Shown here in pieces: positions 37,836 through 46,112 of a stretch of DNA of 64,000 nt. The notes under the pieces were generated by a model. That model saw only the letters and a program-made list of their open reading frames with translations, did no database searches and was not told the origin of the DNA. The stretch lies in NCBI RefSeq assembly GCF_026283965.1, contig NZ_JAPDPD010000022.1:28403-92402 (forward strand). Reading direction: 5' to 3'. Position 1 is the first letter of the stretch. The number at the start of each line of letters is the position of its first letter. Origin of the DNA: Dyella subtropica (GTDB taxonomy: Bacteria > Pseudomonadota > Gammaproteobacteria > Xanthomonadales > Rhodanobacteraceae). The translations under genes were made by a program, and so were the position numbers.

Positions 37836-39608
37836 TCATTCGCTGCCGAGGCGATACATCTGGCCGGGCAGATCCTTTTGCGGAATGACAACTTCGACTA
37901 GAACGGGTTTGTTCTTGATCCCCGCAATGCGGGGCAACGCGGATGTCAGATCGTCCACCGTCTCCACCCGGATGCCTTCCGCACCAAAGGCTTTCGCCAG
38001 CGCGAGGTAGTCCCACTTGGGCAGGATGTCGAAGGCGTCGAAGCGGTGCTTCGGGCCGGGTTGGAATGCGGCCATGTCCACGTACACTTGTTCGATGGCG
38101 TAGACCTGGTTGCTCATCACGAAGATGACGGCGTTGAGCTTGTTACGAGCCAGCGTGGACAGCGACTGGCAGACCATCATGAAGCCGCCGTCGCCGGCTA
38201 CGGTCCAGGCGCGCTTGCCACTGCCCAGCTGCGCGCCGGCCGCGGCGCCGGTCTCGAAGCCGATGCACTGCCACGCCGCCGAAGCGATGAAGCTGCCCTG
38301 CGACAGGCCATAGCAGTTGGTGGCGACGTACATCGCCGAACTGACGCCGTAGGTCATCACGATGTCCTTCAGCAGGTTCTTGTCCTGCAGGAACTTCATC
38401 GTGTGCTCAAAGAACCGGTTGTAAGTGATGACCTGCGGTTGAGCGTCGTAGACAGGGTCGGAATTGCCCTTCCACGGCTGCGGAAATTTTGGCTGTGGCG
38501 GCGCTTTGGCTTTGATCGGATAGGCCTTGCTTGCCTTGAACTTCGCCAGCAGGGCTTCCATGAAATCCTGCATGGTGACGTCGCCATATTTGAAATACCC
38601 GGCGCGGACACCGGCCGTATCGGCCAACACCATGTTGGCGTATTTGCTTTCGATAAAGACAAGATAGTCGTCGGTGATGATGGCGCCCAGGGTCAGCACG
38701 CAGTCGGAGGCTTGCACGATCTCCCGCACCGATTCGATCGAAGCGGCGTCGGAGTAGGTACCGATGAACTTGTCGCGCTTCTCGTCCAGCACGGTTTTGC
38801 CGAGCGACGTCGTGGTGTAGAGAAAGCCGCTGGCGTCGATGATCTTCTGCAACAGTTCGGACAAGCCGAAGCGCAGGATCTCCACCCCAGCGAAGATCAG
38901 CGGATGCTTCGCCTCCGTGATCTGCGTCCAGGCCTGATCCACCGCGTTGCGCAGCGCCAGCTCCGGGCTGCGGGTGACGCGTGGCTTGAGCGGCGTCTTC
39001 GACGGGCGTGGACAGGGCTGGCCCCAGACTTCCTTGTAGCAGGCGATATAGACGGGCCGCATGTGGGAGATCGCGTCGATCAGCAGTTCGTCGATCTGCT
39101 CGGCCGCCCCCACGTTGGTGCTGAGCGTAATCGCCTTGACGGTGACGTTCTCGTAGATCTTCCGGTCCGCATCGAGGTCGCCGGTGGAGTGGTGGTACAG
39201 CACGTCGTACATGTCGGTGATATCGCGCATGTCGGCGCCAGGCGTGGCGCTGATCACCACGATCGGGCTGCGTTCGACCCAGGCGCCGGCAATGGCATTG
39301 AGCGCGCTGCAGGTGCTCACCCCGAACTGCAGCGAGACCGCTGCAAGACCGCGAGTGCGCGCGTAGGCGTCGGCGGCGTAAGCGGCGTCCAGTTCGTTGA
39401 TCGCGCCGATCGTGTTGACGCCGTCGAAATGCTCCAGCGCCTGGGTGAAGTGCTTCACGTAGTCACCGGGGATCTGGAATACATCGGTGACGTTCAACTG
39501 CTTGAGTCGGGTCAGCAGGTAGTCGGCGACGGTGAAGTCGACTGCCGAGGTCGGGACCGGATCCGAGGCGGTGTGCTGGGACTTCTTCGAGGTACTGGCG
39601 AGCGGCAT
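37836..39608 (-). CDS. ThDP-dependent 2-keto acid decarboxylase (PDC/indolepyruvate/phenylpyruvate type)
   Basis: A 590-residue thiamine-diphosphate enzyme with all three domains. IPGDYVKHFTQALE is the PDC-type GDxxxxLL segment, the cofactor-activating Glu is in INELDAAYAADAYAR (Glu 72), and the active-site HH pair of the decarboxylase branch is in LYHHSTGDLDADRKIYENV. GDGGFMMVCQSLSTLARNKL begins the GDG-to-N ThDP/Mg motif. The HH pair argues for decarboxylation of pyruvate, indolepyruvate or phenylpyruvate rather than acetolactate synthesis. ATG 39608 starts the conserved part. The oxidase gene follows in the same operon and could supply the keto acid. Confidence 0.86.
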   Translation of the reverse strand: MPLASTSKKSQHTASDPVPTSAVDFTVADYLLTRLKQLNVTDVFQIPGDYVKHFTQALEHFDGVNTIGAINELDAAYAADAYARTRGLAAVSLQFGVSTCSALNAIAGAWVERSPIVVISATPGADMRDITDMYDVLYHHSTGDLDADRKIYENVTVKAITLSTNVGAAEQIDELLIDAISHMRPVYIACYKEVWGQPCPRPSKTPLKPRVTRSPELALRNAVDQAWTQITEAKHPLIFAGVEILRFGLSELLQKIIDASGFLYTTTSLGKTVLDEKRDKFIGTYSDAASIESVREIVQASDCVLTLGAIITDDYLVFIESKYANMVLADTAGVRAGYFKYGDVTMQDFMEALLAKFKASKAYPIKAKAPPQPKFPQPWKGNSDPVYDAQPQVITYNRFFEHTMKFLQDKNLLKDIVMTYGVSSAMYVATNCYGLSQGSFIASAAWQCIGFETGAAAGAQLGSGKRAWTVAGDGGFMMVCQSLSTLARNKLNAVIFVMSNQVYAIEQVYVDMAAFQPGPKHRFDAFDILPKWDYLALAKAFGAEGIRVETVDDLTSALPRIAGIKNKPVLVEVVIPQKDLPGQMYRLGSE

Positions 39609-40672
39609 GGCGATTCCCGTGCGCGGCGAAGGGATGCGCACGAGATACGCTGGACGGCACCGTGCGCATGGTGTCCGTCGTTGCGACCGGAACACCGGTC
39701 AAGGCACAGCAACATCGATCTCAACGTTCAGCGGGTAGCTATGACCTTAAGATCAAATTAGGATGAATTGAAATCAACCGACAAATCGCCATACAAACAC
39801 TTTCCTACGGGAATGGCGGACATTTGAATCGATAGTCAGTGCCTGTGATGGCTAATTCGATCTTTGAGCGCCACCTTATGCTCCGACCTATTCCACTTCG
39901 TCGGCGTATCGTCGTTGAATGGCATGTCAACGCGCGGTGAAATCTCCGTTCGCGAAAAATCACGCAGAAAGTTGTGTCGCATTGACGGCGCGATACCCAG
40001 CGCCTCAAATCATGAGCACTAATTTTCATCGAAAAATGAGCCGGGTTCTTCATCCAAAAACTGATCAGCGTCGAATCTCAGCCACACGAACTATGGTCGC
40101 CCTCACCTGCTCGCCTGTCTCTTATGCACATCTCGTATCGGCATGGAGCTGCTCTGCTGCTCTTTCTCCCCGGCACGACTTGATGACCTTCCGACGAGCA
40201 AGGTTTTGCTTTTGCTCTTGGGGTCCCCTGTGGAGCTGAAACTGGCTTGGCTCCTGCTAGCAAATAAGCAACGCCCGTGTTGCAGTCGAATGTCCTGACG
40301 AGAGATCGATCTGCGACAAACCGCTGCGCGGATAGAGGTCGGCGACAGGTGCGGGGACTAGATCAGAGCACCCTTGCGACGGCGTATACCGAGACCCTTC
40401 CTCACGTCCTTTTCACGGAGCACATCGTTTTATCTCCGTGCAGATTTGGGGGAATCTAGCGGGGGAGCGAGTTCCGATTTTCACGCGCCCGGTTGCGGCC
40501 GCGACGCCTAACTCATCCAATAGATCGCATTTCTACATTATTTGCTGCAAAGCAAATTCATGCCGCCTGCGTGTCAATCGTGCACGAAAGCCGAGGCGTG
40601 CACCCATTTGTCACATCGCGCAAAACAGTAGCCTGATCGACTTTTTCTTACTTCCACAGGAGTAGAAAGGCA
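39609..40672. other. Intergenic region with a Tn5-like end and truncated repeat B
   Basis: About 1.06 kb between divergent genes with no supportable ORF. 40115-40133 is CTGTCTCTTATGCACATCT, a Tn5-like end. It is followed to about 40240 by sequence related to 35140-35235, including TTTTGCTCTTGGGGTCCCCT, the start of repeat B, and then truncated. 40068-40085 is a fragment of repeat C (AGCGTCGAATCTCAGC). Promoters for the decarboxylase (minus) and the exported cytochrome-like gene (plus) must lie near each edge. Confidence 0.6.
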
Positions 40673-42544
40673 ATGATAAAGCCAGCTGCAACGAAGCGGA
40701 ACCATCGTGCGATTTTCAAATTCCTGGGCGCCTCAGCGCTGGTGCTGGCACCCATGGGATTCGCCGGCGCAGAAACCGTGGTGCCATCGAATGCGCAACC
40801 GCTGTGCGCCGTATCCAACGCAACCTTCGCCAGTTGGTTCGTCAGCGGCAAGCCAAGCCTGAACGGCGCGGTCAATCCGGCCAACGGCATCACGTTTCCG
40901 CACCAGAACGACTGCAACTTCTACAACTGGGGTGCGCAGATGTTCCTCTGGCTCACCTCCCCAGCTTCAGGGCCGTATGGTTCGAGCGGTCTCGTGTTCA
41001 ACTCGCCGATTTTCTACAACGTCTCGGGCGTGATTAAGCAGGGCCCGGATAAGAACAAGCGGATCTACACGAAAAACCAACCGAACAATCCACTTTCCCA
41101 GTTGATCGTGCGCACTGCCGAGGCCGGTCAGCACGGCTTGCAGCTTGTCAGGGACAAGACGGGGCAGCTGTTCGAAGTGCTGCCCGCTTCGCAGGCCAAG
41201 AACGGCAACTCACTGATACGCAACGCAGCCAATAAAATGGTCGAGATCCATCGCATCGAAGCGCAGCCTGGCCAGAAGCCCAAGTTCTTCGACGCGGCAG
41301 ACAAGGAGATCGTTCGACCGAAAGCCCCCGCGCTCGACACCACACTGGCTTTGCGCGTCGCACCGGAACTGACGGAGGTTCCCCCGGAGGAAACGAAGAA
41401 CTTCGTGCAAGCGTTCGAAGCGGACGGCAAGGTGGTGTTCGTCGACAGCAACGGCAACACCATCGACCCGACCCAGGGCCAGGCCGGCGGCCTGTCGGGC
41501 GTGCTTCTGGCACAAAACAAGTCGCTGGTGTACTACGCCACGATGGTCAACGACGTCTACGCCTTTTTCCAGACCGGCACCCTCAACGGCACCTTCGGCA
41601 AATACAACAAGGACAGCAACTACTTCTTCCCCACCACGCAAGACCAGCTCAACCCGGTGATTAACTACGCTGCCTCGAAGAATTCACCCCTACCGGACCG
41701 TATTGCCTTGGCGGTCGAATTGAAGACCTCGTGGATCGATACCGCCGACCTGCCAAGGCTGGGGTTGAGGCCAAGCGACTTCATTACCGTCACGACTGCC
41801 GTACCCGTGTACAACCAGAGCAACCCTAAGCTGTGGATCCCCACCGGTCAGAAGAAGACGGTCACCCTGGCCATGGTGGGTATGCATGTGGTCGGTAGCG
41901 TCGCGGGGCATTCGGAAATGGTCTGGGCCACCTTCGAGCATATCGCCAATGCGCCGAGTTCCGGCTACCAGTACACCAACAACCAAGGCGGAACCTCCAC
42001 GGTGCCGCAAGGTAAGGCCGGCAGGTGGGTGTTCGCCTTGCCAACTGCGACTGCCTACAACGTGCAGATGGCGAACTACAAGAATGCCCCCAACATCCAG
42101 GGACAGACGACCGGCAGCACGACGACGACGATCTCGCCTAGCGACACCATGCTCATGAAGGCTTGGGGTACCGGCTCGGATGCGTCGAACTTTCTACTTG
42201 AAAATACCGAGGTCATTTCGGCCGATAGCAGTGTGCTCACCCAGCTCTTCAAGGGTGATGTACGGGCCAATTACGTCATGACCGGCGCGACCTGGACTCA
42301 GGGTGGGCAGGTGGTGCAGCCGACTTCCAGCCAACCTACGCTGCCTAGCAACCAGATCGGCACCAACCTGCTCAACAACACGACCATGGAAACTTACGAT
42401 CAGGGCGCCACCAGCCAAAGCAACACCGGTTTCAACTGCTTCAGCTGCCACGCCAACGGCTCGCAGTCGCCCGGGCAACCAGCCAATACCGGGGTGAGTC
42501 ATATTTTCAGCACGCTGATCCCGCTGTACCTGAAGTCGAACTAG
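40673..42544 (+). CDS. Large exported protein with one C-terminal heme c motif
   Basis: A 623-residue protein with a Sec signal peptide (IFKFLGASALVLAPMGFAGAE). I do not recognise the main domain. The N-terminal part has a Cys pair (Cys in AQPLCAVSN and HQNDCNFYNWG) and the middle holds the conserved-looking GMHVVGSVAGHSEMVWATFE, with possible metal-ligand histidines. A single CFSCH heme-attachment site (residues 589-593) is 31 residues from the C-terminus, in TGFNCFSCHANGS. It is probably a periplasmic redox protein. AGGAG precedes the ATG. A strong hairpin just after the stop separates it from the hyp operon, although the gap to hypF is only 68 bp. Confidence 0.75.
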   Translation: MIKPAATKRNHRAIFKFLGASALVLAPMGFAGAETVVPSNAQPLCAVSNATFASWFVSGKPSLNGAVNPANGITFPHQNDCNFYNWGAQMFLWLTSPASGPYGSSGLVFNSPIFYNVSGVIKQGPDKNKRIYTKNQPNNPLSQLIVRTAEAGQHGLQLVRDKTGQLFEVLPASQAKNGNSLIRNAANKMVEIHRIEAQPGQKPKFFDAADKEIVRPKAPALDTTLALRVAPELTEVPPEETKNFVQAFEADGKVVFVDSNGNTIDPTQGQAGGLSGVLLAQNKSLVYYATMVNDVYAFFQTGTLNGTFGKYNKDSNYFFPTTQDQLNPVINYAASKNSPLPDRIALAVELKTSWIDTADLPRLGLRPSDFITVTTAVPVYNQSNPKLWIPTGQKKTVTLAMVGMHVVGSVAGHSEMVWATFEHIANAPSSGYQYTNNQGGTSTVPQGKAGRWVFALPTATAYNVQMANYKNAPNIQGQTTGSTTTTISPSDTMLMKAWGTGSDASNFLLENTEVISADSSVLTQLFKGDVRANYVMTGATWTQGGQVVQPTSSQPTLPSNQIGTNLLNNTTMETYDQGATSQSNTGFNCFSCHANGSQSPGQPANTGVSHIFSTLIPLYLKSN

Positions 42545-42551
42545 CCACGTC

Positions 42552-42580
42552 GCCCTGCGGCGCCGCAGGCGCCGCAGGGC
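42552..42580 (+). terminator. Strong GC hairpin between the cytochrome-like gene and hypF
   Basis: GCCCTGCGGCGCC (42552-42564) and GGCGCCGCAGGGC (42568-42580) are perfect 13-bp arms around GCA. No T-run follows. hypF starts only 32 bp further on, so either partial read-through feeds the hyp operon or its promoter lies inside the upstream gene. Confidence 0.65.
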
Positions 42581-42612
42581 ATCGTCAACGGCAAACACGT
42601 CGGGATCGGCTC

Positions 42613-45060
42613 ATGTCGACAGTGTGGCAACACATCGAAGTGCGCGTTACGGGTACGGTGCAGGGCGTGGGGTTTCGCCCAACGGTGTATCGGCTGGCCC
42701 TCGCCTGCCGTCTTGATGGGGAAGTCCTTAACGACAGCGAGGGCGTACTGATCCGGCTGGCCGGCGCGCCGCACGATGTGCGCGACTTCCTGCACCGGCT
42801 GCCTGGCGAAGCCCCGCCGCTGGCCAAGATTGATTCGATTACCGCGACCGAGCGTGCGGACTTCCGCGAATACCGCGGCTTTCGCATCACCCATTCGCGC
42901 CATGCTGCCGGCCGGACCGAAGTGGCCGCTGATGCCGCGGTCTGCCAAGCCTGCCTCGATGAGATCAGTGATCCGCAGCAGCGGCGCTATCTCTATCCCT
43001 TTACCAATTGCACCCATTGCGGACCACGACTGTCCATCGTGCGCGGCATTCCCTACGACCGCGCGGCGACAACGATGGCAGCTTTCGCGATGTGCCCCGC
43101 GTGCGCTCACGAATACGCTGACCCCCTGGACCGCCGCTTCCATGCGCAACCGATCGCTTGCCACGCTTGCGGTCCGACCCTGACGCTGCACGAGCCTGGG
43201 GTGGACGAGCCTGGGGTGAACGAGCGTGGGGTGGACGAGCCTGGTGTGGACGGGCATGGAGTGGCGCGCCAGCTTGAGCATCTGTGCCATGGTCTTGCCG
43301 CAGGCAAGATCGTGGCTTTGAAGGGCCTGGGCGGGTTCCATCTGTGCTGCGATGCCACCAGTCATTCGGCCGTCACTACGCTACGCCGGCGCAAGGCGCG
43401 CGAAGCCAAGCCCTTCGCACTGATGGCTGCGGACTTGGCCGAAGTGCGCCGCTATTGCGACATCTCCCCGCTTGAAGAGCAGCTGTTGGGAAGCCCCGCC
43501 GCGCCCATTGTTCTACTCGAGATGCGCAACGAGCCGGCAGCCGGCAGTCCGACGCTGCCGGACGCCATTGCGCCGGGCAGTCGCCTGCTTGGGTTCATGC
43601 TGCCCTATACGCCGTTGCACTACCTGCTGTGCCGCCAGTTTGGCCGGCCGCTGGTCATGACCAGCGGCAATGCCTCCGGCGAACCGCAACTGATCGACAA
43701 CGCCGAAGCCTTGGAAAAATTGGGCGGCATCGCCGACCTGATCGCGACCCACAATCGCGACATCGCCAACCGCATGGACGATTCGGTGGTGCGTGTCGTC
43801 GCTGGCGAGCCTCGGCTTCTCCGGCGCGCGCGAGGCTATGCACCGCGCTCGATCACGCTGCCCGTGGGTTTCGAGCATGCCGACGGCATCCTCGCTTACG
43901 GCGCCGAGCTCAAGTCCACGTTCTGCCTGGTGAAACAGGGTGCAGCCATCCTGTCGCAACACCAAGGCGACCTGGAAGAGGTCAACACCTACGAAGACTA
44001 CGTGCACAATCTCAACCTGTATCGCCTGCTGTTCGATTTCACGCCGCGCCATCACGCCTACGACCTGCACCCCGAATACCTGAGCAGCAAGCTGGCCTGT
44101 CACGAGTCCCCTGTTCCCACCATTGCCGTACAGCATCATCACGCGCACATTGCCGGCGCCATGGCGGAAAACGGTTTGGCCAGAACGCATCGCCCGGTGC
44201 TGGGCATTGCTTTCGACGGGCTGGGCATGGGCGACGACGGCAGCCTGTGGGGCGGCGAATTCCTGTTGGCTGACTACGCGGGCTACCGCCGGCTGGCTTG
44301 CCTGAAGCCGGTAGCGATGCTTGGCGGCGGACAGGCGGTCCGGCAACCGTGGCGCAATACCCTGGCCCAGCTTCTGGCCTGCATGGAGTGGGAGGATTTC
44401 GCTGCACGCTACGGCGACACGGGCATTGGCCGGATGCTGCTGGCCAAACCCATCCCGACATTGCGAGCGATGTTGCGCGAGCGCGTGAACTGCCCATTGG
44501 CGAGTTCCGCCGGCCGCCTGTTCGATGCCGTGGCCGGCGCGCTCGGCCTGCACACCGAGCAGGCGCAGTTCGAAGGGCAAGCTGCCATCGCGCTGGAAAT
44601 GCTGGCCGATCGCGCCACGCTGCAGAACTGCCTTGCGGTCGGGATGGGCCCCCACCGCGAGGACTACCGACTGGACATCGTTCCCGATGCCGTGCCGCTC
44701 GTGCTCGATCCAGGCAGCATCTGGCCACGGCTTTGCGACGATCTGCTGCACGATGTGCCGCCCGCCGTTATCGCCGCACGCTTCCATGCAGGATTGATCC
44801 TTAGCATCGCCGACATGGCCGAGCAGTTGCGGCGCGAGCATGACTTCGGCGACGTAGTGCTCTCCGGCGGCTGCATGCAGAACGCACTGCTGCTCGAGGG
44901 TTTGATCGACACGCTCACAGCTCGCGGCCTGCGCTGCCTGACCCATACCCTCGTGCCGGCCAACGATGGCGGCATCGCCCTCGGACAAGCCGTGGTCGCC
45001 GCTGCGCGCATTGCCGGGCAGCCATCAACCACCGCATCGAGTCGCCATCTCCATGCGTAA
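42613..45060 (+). CDS. hypF: HypF carbamoyltransferase for hydrogenase-type cyanide ligands
   Basis: An 815-residue protein with the complete HypF order: acylphosphatase domain (residues 1-92, GTVQGVGFRPTVYRLAL), two zinc fingers (Cys 111/114/133/136 and 161/164/183/186), YrdC-like domain (KGLGGFHLCCDATSH, SGNASGEPQL), and Kae1-like domain with PTIAVQHHHAHIAGAMAENG and the C-terminal VVLSGGCMQNALLLEG. HypF forms the thiocarbamate on HypE that becomes the CN ligand of an Fe(CN)2CO group. It is the first gene of the nine-gene operon. A linker of five 15-bp repeats (residues 193-217, EPGVD type) after the zinc fingers is unusual for the family. Confidence 0.95.
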   Translation: MSTVWQHIEVRVTGTVQGVGFRPTVYRLALACRLDGEVLNDSEGVLIRLAGAPHDVRDFLHRLPGEAPPLAKIDSITATERADFREYRGFRITHSRHAAGRTEVAADAAVCQACLDEISDPQQRRYLYPFTNCTHCGPRLSIVRGIPYDRAATTMAAFAMCPACAHEYADPLDRRFHAQPIACHACGPTLTLHEPGVDEPGVNERGVDEPGVDGHGVARQLEHLCHGLAAGKIVALKGLGGFHLCCDATSHSAVTTLRRRKAREAKPFALMAADLAEVRRYCDISPLEEQLLGSPAAPIVLLEMRNEPAAGSPTLPDAIAPGSRLLGFMLPYTPLHYLLCRQFGRPLVMTSGNASGEPQLIDNAEALEKLGGIADLIATHNRDIANRMDDSVVRVVAGEPRLLRRARGYAPRSITLPVGFEHADGILAYGAELKSTFCLVKQGAAILSQHQGDLEEVNTYEDYVHNLNLYRLLFDFTPRHHAYDLHPEYLSSKLACHESPVPTIAVQHHHAHIAGAMAENGLARTHRPVLGIAFDGLGMGDDGSLWGGEFLLADYAGYRRLACLKPVAMLGGGQAVRQPWRNTLAQLLACMEWEDFAARYGDTGIGRMLLAKPIPTLRAMLRERVNCPLASSAGRLFDAVAGALGLHTEQAQFEGQAAIALEMLADRATLQNCLAVGMGPHREDYRLDIVPDAVPLVLDPGSIWPRLCDDLLHDVPPAVIAARFHAGLILSIADMAEQLRREHDFGDVVLSGGCMQNALLLEGLIDTLTARGLRCLTHTLVPANDGGIALGQAVVAAARIAGQPSTTASSRHLHA
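43189..43263 (+). repeat. Five 15-bp tandem repeats within hypF
   Basis: Units based on GACGAGCCTGGGGTG (43189-43203 to 43249-43263) encode HEPGV, DEPGV, NERGV, DEPGV, DGHGV. They lie between the zinc-finger domain and the YrdC-like domain and keep the frame. Confidence 0.9.
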
Positions 45061-45093
45061 CCCGAACATGCTTAACCAGAAAAGGAAAGGCAT

Positions 45094-45372
45094 ATGTGCC
45101 TAGGCATACCTGGAAAGATCGTCGCCATCAGCGATAGCGAGCAACTGCTCGGCATCGTCGACGTGGGCGGCATACAGCGCGCCGTGGATTTGAGCTGCGT
45201 CGCCCAAGGTTCCGAATCGCTTGAATCACTGATCGACCGCTGGGTGCTGGTCCACGTGGGCTTCGCCATGAGCGTGATTGACGAAGCCGAAGCGCAGGCC
45301 ACCCTCGCGGTCCTGACGGAACTGGGCCAAGTCCAGGAAGAGCTGGCCGCCATGCAGGAAGGCGAGTCATGA
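45094..45372 (+). CDS. hypC: HypC/HupF hydrogenase maturation chaperone
   Basis: A 92-residue protein starting MCLGIPGKIVAISDSEQLLG, the HypC signature in which Cys 2 (after Met removal) carries the iron during assembly. HypC bridges HypD and the target large subunit. AAAGGAAAGG precedes the start. The stop overlaps the next start (ATGA). Only one HypC paralogue is present. Confidence 0.95.
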   Translation: MCLGIPGKIVAISDSEQLLGIVDVGGIQRAVDLSCVAQGSESLESLIDRWVLVHVGFAMSVIDEAEAQATLAVLTELGQVQEELAAMQEGES

Positions 45373-46112
45373 GCAGCGGAGAAAACATCGAGCCACTGCA
45401 GGCGCTCTATCCGTTTCTAAACGCAAAGAAAACCGATAGCGCCACCATGGAGCAGGCCCTGCTGATTTCGGTGCAGCAAAAAATCGCCCAGCACCTGGAT
45501 GTCGTCGAGCGATTCTTTTCGACCCAAGGCGAGGCGGTGGTTGGGTGCGCCCGCACGGTTGCCGACGTTTATCGAAGACAGGGCCGGCTCTTCACCATGG
45601 GCAATGGCGGTTCGAGCTCGGATGCATCGCATATTGCGGTCGAGTTTCTGCATCCGGTGACCACCGGCCGCCCCGCCCTTCCTGCCTTCGACCTGAGCTG
45701 CGACAAGACCGTCATGAGCGCGATCGCCAACGACGTCGGTTACCAGCATGTTTTCGCGCGCCAGGTAGCGAGCCTGGTACGCAAGGAGGACGCGCTGATC
45801 GGCGTTTCGACCAGCGGCAATTCGGACAACCTGCTTCGTGCGTTTTCGCAGGCCCAGAAAATCGGCGCCAGCACCATCGGCCTATGCGGTGGCGACGGCG
45901 GCGAAATGGCCAAGGCCGGACTGGACCATTGCCTGGTGGTCGATTCGGACAGCATCCACCGCGTTCAAGAGTGCCACGTCGCCATCTACCACGTGCTGTG
46001 GGACCTGGTGCATACGCTGCTGGCCGATGAGCGCGGATTCTCGGGCAGCCAATTCTCGGGCAGCAAAACCTCGGGCAGCAAATCCCAGGAACCAACAGGG
46101 GCCAAGCCATGA
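45369..46112 (+). CDS. SIS-domain sugar-phosphate isomerase-like protein (GmhA-like) inside the hyp operon
   Basis: A 247-residue protein, longer than GmhA (about 195). The SIS domain (residues about 50-215) has TMGNGGSSSDASHIAVEFLH, VSTSGNSDNLLRAFSQAQKI and the C-terminal DSIHRVQECHVAIYHVLWDL. These match sedoheptulose-7-phosphate isomerases, including the phosphosugar loop GNGGSSSDA and the late VQExH motif. It sits between hypC and hypD with 4-bp overlaps on both sides, so it belongs to the same function. Heptose synthesis genes are absent nearby, so its substrate may be another phosphosugar. A 30-residue N-terminal extension and three 15-bp repeats (GFSGS QFSGS KTSGS) at the C-terminus flank the domain. 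Confidence 0.85.
   Translation: MSSGENIEPLQALYPFLNAKKTDSATMEQALLISVQQKIAQHLDVVERFFSTQGEAVVGCARTVADVYRRQGRLFTMGNGGSSSDASHIAVEFLHPVTTGRPALPAFDLSCDKTVMSAIANDVGYQHVFARQVASLVRKEDALIGVSTSGNSDNLLRAFSQAQKIGASTIGLCGGDGGEMAKAGLDHCLVVDSDSIHRVQECHVAIYHVLWDLVHTLLADERGFSGSQFSGSKTSGSKSQEPTGAKP
46035..46079 (+). repeat. Three 15-bp tandem repeats at the 3' end of the SIS gene
   Basis: GGATTCTCGGGCAGC, CAATTCTCGGGCAGC and AAAACCTCGGGCAGC encode GFSGS, QFSGS, KTSGS as a C-terminal tail. Confidence 0.9.

Noticed and set aside
40115..40133. Sequence resembling the sequencing adapter/Tn5 mosaic end
   Set aside because: It differs from the mosaic end by one base, recurs in imperfect inverted pairs embedded in genomic repeats, and the flanks are unlike adapter constructs, so a natural insertion-sequence end is more likely.
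45369..46112. Assigning the SIS gene as housekeeping gmhA for LPS heptose
   Set aside because: It is overlapped by hypC and hypD, is about 50 residues longer than GmhA and no heptose genes are nearby, so the symbol is withheld.
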